The notes under the pieces are model-generated. The model was not told the DNA's origin. It was given only the letters and a program-made list of their open reading frames with translations, and made no database searches. 64,000 nucleotides of DNA, from NCBI RefSeq assembly GCF_033898505.1, contig NZ_JAXAFK010000001.1:930001-994000 (forward strand), written 5' to 3'. Source of the stretch: Pectobacterium carotovorum (lineage in GTDB: Bacteria; Pseudomonadota; Gammaproteobacteria; Enterobacterales; Enterobacteriaceae). Within the stretch, counting starts at the first letter, position 1, and the number at the start of each line of letters is the position of its first letter. The translations under genes were made by a program, and so were the position numbers. Shown piece after piece: positions 1-8,195 of the stretch.

Positions 1-855
1 CCGGAGCGCACTGCAGTTGTTGGTGCAGGCTACATTGCTGTTGAACTGGCAGGTGTTCTCAATGCATTGGGGTCAAAAACCCATTTGTTCGTACGTAAGC
101 ATGCGCCTTTGCGCAGTTTTGACCCGTTGCTCACAGAAACACTGGTTGAAGTCATGAACGTCGAAGGCCCAACGTTGCACACCCAAGCGATCCCCACTGC
201 AGTGGTCAAAAACCAGGACGGCAGCCTGACACTGAAGCTGGAAGATGGTCGTGAACAAACGGTTGACTGTTTGATCTGGGCGATTGGCCGTGAGCCAGCC
301 AATGACAAGTTGAACGTTGAGATGGCGGGTGTTGAACTCGATGAAAAAGGGTACGTCAAAGTTGATAAATATCAGAATACCAACGTGCCGGGTGTTTACG
401 CGGTGGGTGATAATACCGGTGCGGTTGAGTTAACACCGGCAGCTGTTGCTGCGGGCCGTCGCCTTTCAGAACGCTTGTTTAACAACAAGCCGGATGAGTA
501 TCTGGATTACAACAATATCCCCACAGTCGTCTTTAGCCACCCAACAATAGGTACCGTTGGCCTGACTGAACCCCAGGCGCGTGAGGAATATGGTGATGAT
601 CAGGTGAAAGTTTATCAGTCATCTTTTACCGCCATGTACACCGGCGTGACGCGTCATCGCCAGCCATCCCGCATGAAGCTGGTATGTGTGGGGTTGGAAG
701 AGAAAATCGTCGGTATCCACGGTATCGGTTTAGGCATGGATGAAATACTGCAAGGCTTTGCTGTTGCGCTGAAAATGGGAGCAACGAAGAGAGACTTCGA
801 CAATACCGTGGCAATTCACCCAACTGCGGCAGAAGAATTTGTCACGATGAGATAA
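1..855 (+). CDS. gor: Glutathione reductase (C-terminal part, cut by window edge)
   Basis: FAD-dependent NADPH:glutathione disulfide reductase, which keeps cytosolic glutathione reduced. The frame is open from base 1, so only the last 284 residues are present; the FAD-binding N-terminus and redox-active CxxxxC lie outside the window. Visible parts are the NADPH-binding [11 protein letters not shown] motif at the very start, the second FAD motif (VYAVGD near base 400), the dimerisation domain, and the C-terminal [12 protein letters not shown] whose His is the catalytic acid/base in this family. Identity is secure from these motifs; only the start is missing. The next gene, 91 bases downstream, also encodes a thiol redox protein. 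Confidence 0.95.
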   Translation, partial: PERTAVVGAGYIAVELAGVLNALGSKTHLFVRKHAPLRSFDPLLTETLVEVMNVEGPTLHTQAIPTAVVKNQDGSLTLKLEDGREQTVDCLIWAIGREPANDKLNVEMAGVELDEKGYVKVDKYQNTNVPGVYAVGDNTGAVELTPAAVAAGRRLSERLFNNKPDEYLDYNNIPTVVFSHPTIGTVGLTEPQAREEYGDDQVKVYQSSFTAMYTGVTRHRQPSRMKLVCVGLEEKIVGIHGIGLGMDEILQGFAVALKMGATKRDFDNTVAIHPTAAEEFVTMR

Positions 856-945
856 GGGTGAGTAGTGCCATTTAGCACGTGACGGGAGGGCCGGAGGTTT
901 GTTAAACAACGGCCCGTAATGAGTACGTATTATATTGAGATAAGA

Positions 946-1707
946 ATGAACAAATACATCCTCGCGTTATCTGCTGCACTTATCGGCTCGCAGGTTCAGG
1001 CAGCAACGCCCGCAGCGCTTCCCGCACCGGTCAAGCAGTTGGAAAAACAAGGTATAGAAATAATCAAACCCTTCACGGCTCCAGGCGGGGTCCAGGGCTG
1101 GTTGGGAAAATATCAGGGAACGGGGGTGACAATTTATCTGACCCCCGATAAAAAACATGCCATATCAGGTTATATGTACGATGAGAATGGAAGTAACCTC
1201 AGCGAACAGGTCATAAAAGAGGAGATTTACATCCCTGCTGGCCGCGAGATGTGGAAAACACTGTCCAAAGCTGCCGGTATCACGGAAGGCAGTAATAATG
1301 CAAATTGCCAGATTGTTGTGTTTGCCGATCCCTTCTGTCCTTACTGTACAAAATTCAGACAGGACGTGCAGCCCTATATTAAGGACAATAAAATCGCTTT
1401 GAAAACGCAGTTAGTGGGTGTCATGCAGCCCGACAGTGGCCGTTACGCGGCTGCGATATTGTCTTCTGAAAACCCCGCGAAGGTCTGGCAGGATTTCGAG
1501 TTGTCGGGTGGCAAAAACAAGCCTGCACTTTTGGAGAAAACGCCGCAGCCGATTTTCTCGCAGATCCAATACAACCAGAAATTGATGGAAGATGTGGGGG
1601 CAAGCGGTACGCCAGCAATTTATTATCTTAACCACGCCAACATGCTTCAACAGATCGTCGGTCTGCCGGACCAGGAACAGATGGCCAATCTTATAGCGTG
1701 TAAATAG
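946..1707 (+). CDS. dsbG: Periplasmic thiol:disulfide interchange protein DsbG-like
   Basis: Predicted periplasmic disulfide isomerase or sulfenic-acid reductase of the DsbC/DsbG family. The protein is 253 aa from the ATG at 946, preceded by GAGATAAG. An in-frame ATG at 919 would add nine residues in front of a good signal peptide (MNKYILALSAALIGSQVQA), so 946 is preferred. The thioredoxin-fold active site CPYC is at residues 131-134 in FADPFCPYCTKF, with an extra Cys at about 119. A cis-Pro loop (SGTPAIYYL) lies near residue 228. The N-terminal third matches the dimerisation domain layout. DsbG rather than DsbC is favoured by length and the CPYC (not CGYC) motif. It probably keeps periplasmic single cysteines reduced, with DsbD as electron donor. 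Confidence 0.85.
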   Translation: MNKYILALSAALIGSQVQAATPAALPAPVKQLEKQGIEIIKPFTAPGGVQGWLGKYQGTGVTIYLTPDKKHAISGYMYDENGSNLSEQVIKEEIYIPAGREMWKTLSKAAGITEGSNNANCQIVVFADPFCPYCTKFRQDVQPYIKDNKIALKTQLVGVMQPDSGRYAAAILSSENPAKVWQDFELSGGKNKPALLEKTPQPIFSQIQYNQKLMEDVGASGTPAIYYLNHANMLQQIVGLPDQEQMANLIACK

Positions 1708-1930
1708 TTTCTGAGTCACTGGCTGCGAAATGGGTAAATTCACACATGGATGTGGGGATTTTATGAGTACACCCCTTAAAATCCTATTTTTATCTTGTGC
1801 TTATGTGGCTATCAGATCTTTTCGCTATGTGTTTTGTACTGCTTTAGAATGGCGCAGCGCAAAGTGAACGGATTGAAATGTAAATCAGCTACCCTAACTA
1901 ACGAAACCCGATGCAACCTGGAGAAAAGAC

Positions 1931-2242
1931 ATGAACAGAGCTCAATTGTTTTCTTATCTTTTTTTAACGGGATTTTCCGTTATAGCGTTTGCCTGTCAGG
2001 GAGGTGAAGGCGGGAAAGGCGGAACTGGAGGAAAAGGGGGATCCGTGGTAATCGTTAATCAAAACGGTGGGGCTGGTCTTAATGGAAAAAACGGAAAATC
2101 TGGGATGAATGGTTGTCCCGGTGGAACTCAGGCCGCACCCGATGGGCATTTTTATCTGCGAGGAACACATGAGCAATGTAACCCGTTTCACGCCAAAAAA
2201 CAGAAATCACAGGCCACAGCGTCACTGATTGAGAGCACATAA
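1931..2242 (+). CDS. Small secreted glycine-rich, collagen-like protein
   Basis: A 103-aa protein of unknown function. GGAGAA six bases upstream supports the ATG. Residues 1-21 form a hydrophobic signal peptide ending AFA, followed directly by Cys22. The stretch around the cleavage site (IAFAC) is not a canonical lipobox, so a soluble secreted form is as likely as a lipoprotein. Residues 24-65 are very glycine-rich, with runs of Gly-X-X triplets (GEGGKGGTGGKGG, then GLNGKNGKSG). Cysteines at 22, 62 and 83 could form disulfides, and dsbG is the upstream neighbour. The C-terminus is polar and basic. No family was recognised. Confidence 0.6.
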   Translation: MNRAQLFSYLFLTGFSVIAFACQGGEGGKGGTGGKGGSVVIVNQNGGAGLNGKNGKSGMNGCPGGTQAAPDGHFYLRGTHEQCNPFHAKKQKSQATASLIEST

Positions 2243-2365
2243 TGTAAAGCCTTGCCACCGTCTAAAAAACTCTGGTCTCTTCACCCATTATCATCAGATG
2301 TGTCAGCTATCACACCGCCAAAAGATAAGACTCATTTGCTCATGTCAAAAGAGCAGGTAAAAGTG

Positions 2366-2379
2366 TACTCTTATGAGTA
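2366..2379. promoter_or_regulatory. Putative operator of the SorC-type regulator (autoregulatory site)
   Basis: TACTCTTATGAGTA, an imperfect palindrome 61 bases before the regulator start. It shares the CTC-N4-GAG core with the operators before the PTS operon and the kinase operon. A further TTTGCTCATG half-site begins near 2336. Placement suggests autoregulation; this is inferred from the repeat pattern only. Confidence 0.5.
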
Positions 2380-2440
2380 AATTGCAGGGGTAACAGTTTA
2401 ACTCAGCTGATATTGTCTTTGGATGAAGATGGAATGCTCT

Positions 2441-3409
2441 ATGCCTAAACGTATAAAAAACAGCCGCTGGTCAGGTTACGATCCCCGCTATATCTATTCT
2501 CTCGTCGTCCGACGTTACTTTGTTGAGATGAAGACCAAAACTGAGATTGCTGAAGAACTCGAGATTTCGAGATTTAAAGCGGCGCGTCTTATCGATGAGG
2601 CAATAAAGGAAGAGTATGTGAAGTTTCTCTTTCCAAAGCAGCAACTGCTTGACGAAGAGATCGCACTTAATCTCTGCGGAAAGTATGGTCTGCAGAAGGC
2701 AATCGTGCTTTCCGTGTCAGAATCCTGGTCCAATCAGGAAGAACTGAATGAGAAGCTGGGGGGTATCACTGCAAGTTATCTCAACAATAATCTCGCTGAG
2801 GGAATGAAGGTTGGTATTGCCTGGGGACGCGTTTTATCCAGCACAGTGAGTCAACTCACCAGCTTGCCGGCATTAGATGTTGTTCAGCTATCTGGCGTTC
2901 ATCCGGGCATTGAATTTAGCCAGGGCCCGATCGACCTTATCCACAGACTGTCGACTATCTCTCAGGGCAAGGCACATCCTATGTATGTGCCGATGTGGGT
3001 GGATGATGAAAGCCTGGCCCAAAAACTGGCCAGTGATCCGGCTGTGGTGGATACCCAACAATATTATTCTCAGCTGGATGTTGTCATCACCGGTATTGGC
3101 GCCTGGAAAACGGGCTCATCCAGTTTGTGTGATATTTTTCCCGAGTCGTGGCAAAAAAATCTGTTTGAGAAAGATATCGCTGCGGATGTCTGCATTACTC
3201 TCGTTAACAGTAAAGGCGAGATCCTTGATAGCCCGATGAGCCGTCTTGGGTTTGGTATTTCAACCGAACAATTGCGTAACACGAAAACCGTGATTGGTGT
3301 GGCGGGGGGAGAACAGAAGTATGAAGGCATCGTCGCTTCACTGAAGTCAGGCCTTTTAGATGTGTTAATCACTGACTTCGATACTGCGGTGAAGCTTGTC
3401 AATTCCTGA
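2441..3409 (+). CDS. SorC-family sugar-binding transcriptional regulator
   Basis: A 322-aa regulator of the SorC/DeoR-like family. These are tetrameric DNA-binding proteins whose C-terminal domain, related to sugar isomerases, binds a phosphorylated sugar inducer. The N-terminal helix-turn-helix is visible as MKTKTEIAEELEISRFKAARLIDEA (about residues 29-53). The rest is the sugar-binding domain, including a VGIAWGR segment and DVVITGIGAW. The ATG at 2441 has GGAA six bases upstream; an in-frame ATG at 2423 would add six residues and cannot be excluded. It directly precedes the PTS operon, and the palindromes before both that operon and the facing kinase/ABC operon suggest that it controls both. 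The inducer is unknown. Confidence 0.85.
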   Translation: MPKRIKNSRWSGYDPRYIYSLVVRRYFVEMKTKTEIAEELEISRFKAARLIDEAIKEEYVKFLFPKQQLLDEEIALNLCGKYGLQKAIVLSVSESWSNQEELNEKLGGITASYLNNNLAEGMKVGIAWGRVLSSTVSQLTSLPALDVVQLSGVHPGIEFSQGPIDLIHRLSTISQGKAHPMYVPMWVDDESLAQKLASDPAVVDTQQYYSQLDVVITGIGAWKTGSSSLCDIFPESWQKNLFEKDIAADVCITLVNSKGEILDSPMSRLGFGISTEQLRNTKTVIGVAGGEQKYEGIVASLKSGLLDVLITDFDTAVKLVNS

Positions 3410-3828
3410 TTGAAATAGATCCCGGAACATCAGCAACAGGGGCGTAGCCCGCGCCCTTGATCACCTTCCTCTCAGGCATGCATTAGGCACTGCTATCAGT
3501 CATTCTGTAAACCCTCATGACTTAGATCAGAGCATTGCCAAATCCTCTGACATAGGTCAGTCCGCATATATAAACCTTCAAAAAATCCATCATCCCTTTG
3601 ATTTATAATAAAAATTTTACTTCCCCTCTCCGGTTGACTTGATTGATCTAAACGATGAATTACTCGATATTGCTCATATGAGCAATTATTTGCGTGCACT
3701 TATGCATTTATTTTGTGATCAGCTTATAACTTTTGCATGTTTTCTGTTTGCGCGGAAAATTGGCATGCTATAAATGCTCATGTGATCGATTATATTTGCT
3801 CTAATGAGCAAAAAGGCGAGGTGAAAAG
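3410..3828. promoter_or_regulatory. Regulatory region of the PTS operon with three palindromic operators
   Basis: 419 bases without a gene. Site 1, ATTGCTCATATGAGCAAT at 3669-3686, is a perfect 18-bp palindrome. Site 2, TGCTCATGTGATCG at 3775-3788, is a degenerate copy. Site 3, TTTGCTCTAATGAGCAAA at 3795-3812, is palindromic except for the two central bases and lies just before the ribosome binding site. A possible -10 (TATAAA, 3769-3774, with an upstream TG) falls between sites 1 and 2. The layout would allow looping repression or activator/repressor switching. The repeats are seen directly; the role is inferred. Confidence 0.65.
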
Positions 3829-4278
3829 GTGAGTACAGTCACTATTAATGTTGCAGATGGTGCAGCATTCAAAAATTACGATGAGGTGCTGCAGCACATC
3901 CATGAAAAGCTGTATTCAGAAGGGATAGTGAAAAAGACCTATCTGGCAGCACTGCGCGAACGCGAAGCCATGTATCCAACCGGTATTTTGCTTGATGGTT
4001 ATTCTGTGGCGATCCCTCATTGCGACAGCAACCAGGCCAACAGCCCGTCGATTTATATTATTCGCTTACCTGAACCGGTTCAGGTTGATCAGGCTGATGG
4101 CGACGATAAATTGTGGGTCAAACTCATTATCAATTTGGTCGTTACCGATCCGGCTAATCAGCTGCAACTGCTGAAGGCCCTTTTTAGTAATCTTCAAATG
4201 GAAGACTTTTATCAAAATTTACTTGAGCTTCCTTCCGAGAAAGCGCAGGCACTTTTTATTTCCACCGTCATGCAATAA
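3829..4278 (+). CDS. PTS EIIA component, galactitol (GatA) type
   Basis: A 149-aa cytosolic EIIA of the fructose/mannitol/galactitol EIIA fold, which accepts phosphate from HPr and passes it to EIIB. The phosphorylated His is His64 in the motif VAIPHCDSN, the same place as in E. coli GatA. Translation starts at GTG 3829, with GCGAGG seven bases before it; no better ATG is present. It is the first gene of a six-gene operon (EIIA, EIIB, EIIC, epimerase, dehydrogenase, isomerase) with short gaps. Similarity to GatA shows the transporter class, not the substrate: no tagatose-bisphosphate aldolase genes are nearby. Confidence 0.9.
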   Translation: MSTVTINVADGAAFKNYDEVLQHIHEKLYSEGIVKKTYLAALREREAMYPTGILLDGYSVAIPHCDSNQANSPSIYIIRLPEPVQVDQADGDDKLWVKLIINLVVTDPANQLQLLKALFSNLQMEDFYQNLLELPSEKAQALFISTVMQ

Positions 4279-4293
4279 GAGTTCAGGAGCATA

Positions 4294-4590
4294 ATGATGA
4301 TTAATATCCTCGTAGCCTGCGGGAGCGGTGTCGCAACGTCAACTATCGCTGCTGATGAAGTGAAATCCGTGTGTACAGAATATGGCATTACTCAGTTCAA
4401 AATAAATAAATGCAGCATGTCAGAACTTCCTTCTGAATTACAGAATGCTGATGTGATTTTAACCACGAATAACTACAAAGGTGATATCGGAAAACCGCAT
4501 ATGAGTGTGGCCGGGTTTATCACCGGGATTAATGAAGCTGTGTTACGAAAAAAACTAGGGGATTTATTAACAGAGCTGGCTAAAAACTAA
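4294..4590 (+). CDS. PTS EIIB component, galactitol (GatB) type
   Basis: A 98-aa cytosolic EIIB of the lactose/galactitol-like class. The phosphocysteine loop ACGSGVATST lies near the N-terminus with Cys9 as the predicted phosphorylation site. AGGAG is four bases before the ATG at 4294; the next codon is also ATG. It sits 15 bases after EIIA and 24 before EIIC, so the three PTS parts are separate proteins, as in gatABC. It transfers phosphate to the substrate carried by the following EIIC. Confidence 0.9.
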   Translation: MMINILVACGSGVATSTIAADEVKSVCTEYGITQFKINKCSMSELPSELQNADVILTTNNYKGDIGKPHMSVAGFITGINEAVLRKKLGDLLTELAKN

Positions 4591-4614
4591 TAAGAAAACA
4601 CAGGGGATGACAAG

Positions 4615-5868
4615 ATGGACATGTTAAAAAACATAATGCTAACGATAACAAGCATGGGGGCAACGGCAATCCTACCACTTGTCATCTTCATTTTGGGTTT
4701 GGTTTTCCGCATGAAAGTCGGTGCTGCCATTAAGTCTGGTATCACCGTGGGTATCGGTTTTATTGGTTTAGGTTTGGTTGTTAATCTGTTGAGTACATCC
4801 CTGCAGCCGGCAATTGCCTACTATTCAAAACTGGGAAGCGGATTCACTGTGGCTGATATCGGATGGCCTGCGGTGGGCGCGGCTGCATGGGTGGCACCCT
4901 TTGCCGCTTTAGTTGTTCCAGTGGGTATTATTCTTAATTTGCTACTTGTTCGTCTTAAATTAACCAAAACGCTGAACGTTGATATCTGGAATTATATGCA
5001 CTTCCTGGTTCCCGGCGCGCTGGCCTATTTCGTGTTTGACAGCTTCTTTATCGGTTTTGGCGTGGCAGTCGCACTTAGCGTTATCGCTCTGTTTATTGGC
5101 GATTTAATTGCTCCCCGTTGGCAGAAATATTATGGCCTGGAAGGGACGACCTGTACCACCATGATCCATATAGGCTGGACATTACCTTTTGCACTGCTGG
5201 TCAATAAAATTATCGACCTGATCCCCGGCCTGAACAAGCTCGACGTTGATTTGGAGAGCGTACAGAAACGTCTGGGTGTGTTTGGTGAACCCGCTATCAT
5301 CGGTGTCATTGTAGGTTGTCTGCTTGGACTGCTGACGAAACAGCCTGTGACCACTATTGTCCCGATGGCAATGGGGGTGGCTGCGGTAATGGTGCTCCTG
5401 CCTAAAGTGGTGGGTGTCCTGATGGAAGGACTGTCTCCAATTGGGAAAAGTGCCAAAGAGATTATGCAAAAGCAGATGGGTAAAGACGCCGAACTGAACA
5501 TCGGTATGGACTGTGCCCTGGCACTGGGCGACCCAGCGACCATCACCGTCACCGTTATCACCATTCCGTTGACCATGCTTTGCGCACTGATTTTACCGGG
5601 GATCATGATTTTCCCCATCGGCGTTCTGATGTCAATCATCTATATGACAACCATGACCGTAATGGCCAGCAACGGAAACGTCATCCGCTCAATTATTTCA
5701 ACCTTACTGTTCAGTATTGTCGTGATGTATTTAGGAGGGTATGTGGCTCCGGGTGCAACCCAATTCCTGCATGGCGCAGGTGTCGGCTTGCAGGGGCAGG
5801 GTACTGACTTTGTACTGACTGGCCCGTGGGAAGTATTGACGTATTGGTTGAGCACTGTATTCCATTGA
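4615..5868 (+). CDS. PTS EIIC membrane permease, galactitol (GatC) type
   Basis: A 417-aa inner-membrane EIIC carrying about ten hydrophobic segments over its full length. It transports and phosphorylates a sugar or alditol with the preceding EIIA and EIIB. Typical features of the GatC/SgcC family are the early FRMKVGAAIKSG segment and the conserved loop with GEPAIIGVIVG near residue 225. It is somewhat shorter than E. coli GatC (about 450 aa), mainly at the ends. GGGGATG precedes the ATG. The enzymes behind it (epimerase, dehydrogenase, 3-hexuloisomerase) suggest an alditol or rare ketose rather than galactitol. Confidence 0.9.
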   Translation: MDMLKNIMLTITSMGATAILPLVIFILGLVFRMKVGAAIKSGITVGIGFIGLGLVVNLLSTSLQPAIAYYSKLGSGFTVADIGWPAVGAAAWVAPFAALVVPVGIILNLLLVRLKLTKTLNVDIWNYMHFLVPGALAYFVFDSFFIGFGVAVALSVIALFIGDLIAPRWQKYYGLEGTTCTTMIHIGWTLPFALLVNKIIDLIPGLNKLDVDLESVQKRLGVFGEPAIIGVIVGCLLGLLTKQPVTTIVPMAMGVAAVMVLLPKVVGVLMEGLSPIGKSAKEIMQKQMGKDAELNIGMDCALALGDPATITVTVITIPLTMLCALILPGIMIFPIGVLMSIIYMTTMTVMASNGNVIRSIISTLLFSIVVMYLGGYVAPGATQFLHGAGVGLQGQGTDFVLTGPWEVLTYWLSTVFH

Positions 5869-5892
5869 TTTTAAAAATGAGGTTTGCTTACC

Positions 5893-6537
5893 ATGGCACA
5901 GATTTTACCATCAATTTTTGGCGCGAATATCTTAAGTCTGCAAGATGAGCTCCGTTTTTTAGAAGAAGAGAACACTGAAATATTGCATGTTGATTTAATG
6001 GATGGAACCTTCGTAAATAATATTGCCTTTGGGCCGAATCAAATCTCTGCAATGAAAAAAGCCAGCAAAATGACTTTCGACGTACACATGATGCTGGCTA
6101 ATCCTGAAAGACATATTGATGATGTTATTAATACCGGCGCAGAAATGATCTCAGTGCATTATGAATCAACGCCGCATGTGCATTTTATTTTACAGAAAAT
6201 AAAAAAGGCCGGGCGAAAAGCCGGTGTGGTCATCAATCCGGGTACGCCTGAAAGTGTTCTGGAATATTTGTTGGACGATATTGATTACATCCTGATTATG
6301 ACCATTAACCCGGGGCAACCCGGGCAGACTTTCATCGAGAAAAGCCTCGAGAAAATTAAGAAAACCAGAGAAATGATTGCTGGCCGACACATTCAAATTG
6401 AAGTCGACGGTGGCGTTAATCTGGAAATAGCGGAAAAAGTACAGGAGGCGGGTGCTGATTTAATTGTTGTCGGTGGCGCATTATTTAATGACAACCCTAA
6501 AGCAAGCTATCAGGCCTTAAAGTCTGTCATGCATTAA
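5893..6537 (+). CDS. Ribulose-phosphate / allulose-6-phosphate 3-epimerase family
   Basis: A 214-aa TIM-barrel epimerase of the Rpe/AlsE family, which inverts C3 of a ketose phosphate. Metal and catalytic residues are visible: His32 and Asp34 in HVDLMDG, His65 in FDVHMM, and the Asp of EVDGGVN near residue 175. The phosphate-binding VGGALF is near the C-terminus. The ATG at 5893 is chosen because TGAGG lies ten bases upstream; a TTG at 5884 would overlap that site. Ribulose-5-P and allulose-6-P epimerases cannot be told apart by eye. The place next to a PTS and a 6-phospho-3-hexuloisomerase fits a hexulose phosphate, but a pentulose phosphate is possible. It is unlikely to be the housekeeping Rpe. 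Confidence 0.85.
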   Translation: MAQILPSIFGANILSLQDELRFLEEENTEILHVDLMDGTFVNNIAFGPNQISAMKKASKMTFDVHMMLANPERHIDDVINTGAEMISVHYESTPHVHFILQKIKKAGRKAGVVINPGTPESVLEYLLDDIDYILIMTINPGQPGQTFIEKSLEKIKKTREMIAGRHIQIEVDGGVNLEIAEKVQEAGADLIVVGGALFNDNPKASYQALKSVMH

Positions 6538-6554
6538 GTATCCAACATACATTC

Positions 6555-6576
6555 ACGCGCTCTTAATTGAGCGCGT
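6555..6576 (+). other. Intercistronic hairpin between epimerase and dehydrogenase genes
   Basis: ACGCGCTC-TTAATT-GAGCGCGT forms a perfect 8-bp stem in the 109-base gap. No T-run follows, so it is more likely an mRNA-stabilising or processing hairpin inside the operon than a full terminator. It could lower expression of the two distal genes. Confidence 0.5.
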
Positions 6577-6646
6577 AATCATTATGTAGACCGCAGACGT
6601 GGGGGATTTCTCTCACGTTAAGTACAAAGATTCAGGAGAACAACCG

Positions 6647-7399
6647 ATGAGTCATTTTGAAGGTAAAGTTGCGCTAATTACCGGTGGTGCGCATGGGATT
6701 GGTAAAGGAATTGCAAAACAATTCGCCGAACGCGGTGCGCATACCGTCATTGTCGATTATAACGAGGCTAATGGCATCAAAACTGCGGAAGAACTGACCT
6801 TTGGCAATGTTAAATCGCTCTTTGTCAAAACGGACGTCTCTGATCCGCAGGCACTGGCTGAAGTGCGCAGAAAAGTTATCGAAACTTATGGCCGTATCGA
6901 CATTCTGGTTTTGAACGCAGGTGTCGCTTTTGCCAATAAAGTCAAAGACATTACTTTCGAAGAGTGGAACAAAACACTCTCAATCAACCTGACGGGTTTA
7001 TTCAATACGGTCAAAGCATTTTACGATGACTTCTTAACTAACCAGGGTTCAATCGTTTACATCTCCTCCGGTTCTGCGCTGTCAGGTACTGGCGGGGGGG
7101 TGAGCTATCCGGCCAGTAAAGCGGGGGGTGAAGGTCTTATTCGTGGTCTGGCGAAGGAGTTGGGTCCAAAAGGTGTTAACGTCAACGCTATTGCGCCGCG
7201 TCTTATCGACACCGGCGAAATGATGCGTGTTAATTACCCGACGCAGGCAGATTTAGACGCAGTACTGGAGAAAATTCCGGTCCGTCGTCTGGGCACAATC
7301 GATGATGTCGCAAACCTGGCCATCTTCCTTGCTGATAAGTCAAACTCTTACATCCAGGGACAGACGATCCTCATGGATGGTGGCCGTACAATTGCCTGA
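6647..7399 (+). CDS. SDR-family NAD(P)-dependent oxidoreductase
   Basis: A 250-aa classical short-chain dehydrogenase, probably oxidising an alditol phosphate or reducing a ketose phosphate in this operon. The coenzyme motif TGGAHGIG is at residues 12-19, NAG at 90-92, and the catalytic triad Ser141, Tyr154 and Lys158 is complete (YPASK). Asp37 at the end of beta2 (VIVDYNE) favours NAD(H). The ATG at 6647 follows AGGAGAA; an upstream in-frame GTG at 6599 has no such site. C-terminal GQTILMDGG is typical. Its substrate cannot be read from sequence; the context suggests a phosphorylated alditol delivered by the PTS. Confidence 0.88.
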   Translation: MSHFEGKVALITGGAHGIGKGIAKQFAERGAHTVIVDYNEANGIKTAEELTFGNVKSLFVKTDVSDPQALAEVRRKVIETYGRIDILVLNAGVAFANKVKDITFEEWNKTLSINLTGLFNTVKAFYDDFLTNQGSIVYISSGSALSGTGGGVSYPASKAGGEGLIRGLAKELGPKGVNVNAIAPRLIDTGEMMRVNYPTQADLDAVLEKIPVRRLGTIDDVANLAIFLADKSNSYIQGQTILMDGGRTIA

Positions 7400-7414
7400 C
7401 CGGAGGAAAAGAAA

Positions 7415-7975
7415 ATGGGTGTTCAGGAAAATACTGTCAGTATTCTCAGGGAACTGGAGCAAAACGCGCTCAATATCGACAATGATCAGGCACAGCATTT
7501 TATCGGGAAGATCCGTAATGCGAAGCATATTTTCCTGCAAGGTGCAGGGCGCAGCGGTATTGCCATCCGCGCGTTCGCTAACCGTTTATTGCATTTAGGC
7601 TTCTCGGTCAGCGTAGTTGGGGAAATTTCATCACCTCATACGAAAGCGGGTGATTTGTTAATTATTGGTTCAGGCAGTGGCGAAACAGGCAGTCTCAAGA
7701 GCCTTGCGCAGAAAGCCGTTGAGTGTGGTGTCGACGTGGCGCTGGTCACCATGAAGAAAGACTCTGCGATTGGCCAGTTGGCCAACTGCGTACTGGTATT
7801 ACCGGGAACGGTCAAAACTGAAAACGATCGCACTCCGGGCCAGTTTTCGCAGCCAATGGGTTCCTCTTTCGAGCAACTCTGCTTTATCACCTACGATGCC
7901 ATCGTGCTTGAACTCATGGACCAACTGCGTGAAACCAGTGAAACCATGTTTAAACGACACGCTGATTTTGAGTAA
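7415..7975 (+). CDS. SIS-domain 6-phospho-3-hexuloisomerase (HxlB-like)
   Basis: A 186-aa sugar isomerase (SIS) domain protein of the 6-phospho-3-hexuloisomerase type. Family members interconvert D-arabino-3-hexulose 6-phosphate and fructose 6-phosphate. The first sugar-phosphate loop is GAGRSGIAIRAFANRL (about residues 44-59), followed by SGSGETGSLKSLAQKA. The C-terminal QPMGSSFEQLCFITYDAIVL is characteristic of the PHI group. A strong GGAGG lies before the ATG, 15 bases after the dehydrogenase. The partner hexulose-phosphate synthase of formaldehyde fixation is absent, so here it probably feeds an imported sugar into fructose 6-phosphate. It is the last gene of the operon, followed by a terminator. 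Confidence 0.85.
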   Translation: MGVQENTVSILRELEQNALNIDNDQAQHFIGKIRNAKHIFLQGAGRSGIAIRAFANRLLHLGFSVSVVGEISSPHTKAGDLLIIGSGSGETGSLKSLAQKAVECGVDVALVTMKKDSAIGQLANCVLVLPGTVKTENDRTPGQFSQPMGSSFEQLCFITYDAIVLELMDQLRETSETMFKRHADFE

Positions 7976-7981
7976 TGACAC

Positions 7982-8012
7982 TGAGCGCTTCGCCGGAAGC
8001 GCTCATTCGTTT
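7982..8012 (+). terminator. Terminator of the PTS operon
   Basis: TGAGCGCTTC-GCCG-GAAGCGCTCA, a perfect 10-bp stem with a four-base loop starting six bases after the last stop codon, followed by TTCGTTT. Confidence 0.8.
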
Positions 8013-8140
8013 ATAACATCACATCATTAAAATTAACGTGCTGAATGTGTTGCCCTGCATTGTCTCTGCGTATACCTGAGATGTAAAAGTCTGCCATTTT
8101 TTTTGCCCTCTCGCCGCTGGCACGTTAATTAAACGCTGAA

Positions 8141-8168
8141 ACAAAAACGGCCAGCTTAGCTGGCCGTT
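8141..8168 (-). terminator. Terminator of the kinase/ABC operon
   Basis: AACGGCCAGC-TTA-GCTGGCCGTT, a perfect 10-bp stem. On the minus strand it is followed by GTTTTTGTTT, a proper T-run, 28 bases after the ATPase stop. Bases 8013-8140 hold no gene. Confidence 0.8.
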
Positions 8169-8195
8169 GGATGCGTTCTGTTCGGAATGAGTGCC

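Noticed and set aside
3829..7975. Reading the PTS operon as a standard galactitol (gat) operon
   Set aside because: The transporter parts are GatABC-like, but tagatose-6-phosphate kinase and tagatose-bisphosphate aldolase genes and gatD are absent, and the enzymes present point elsewhere.
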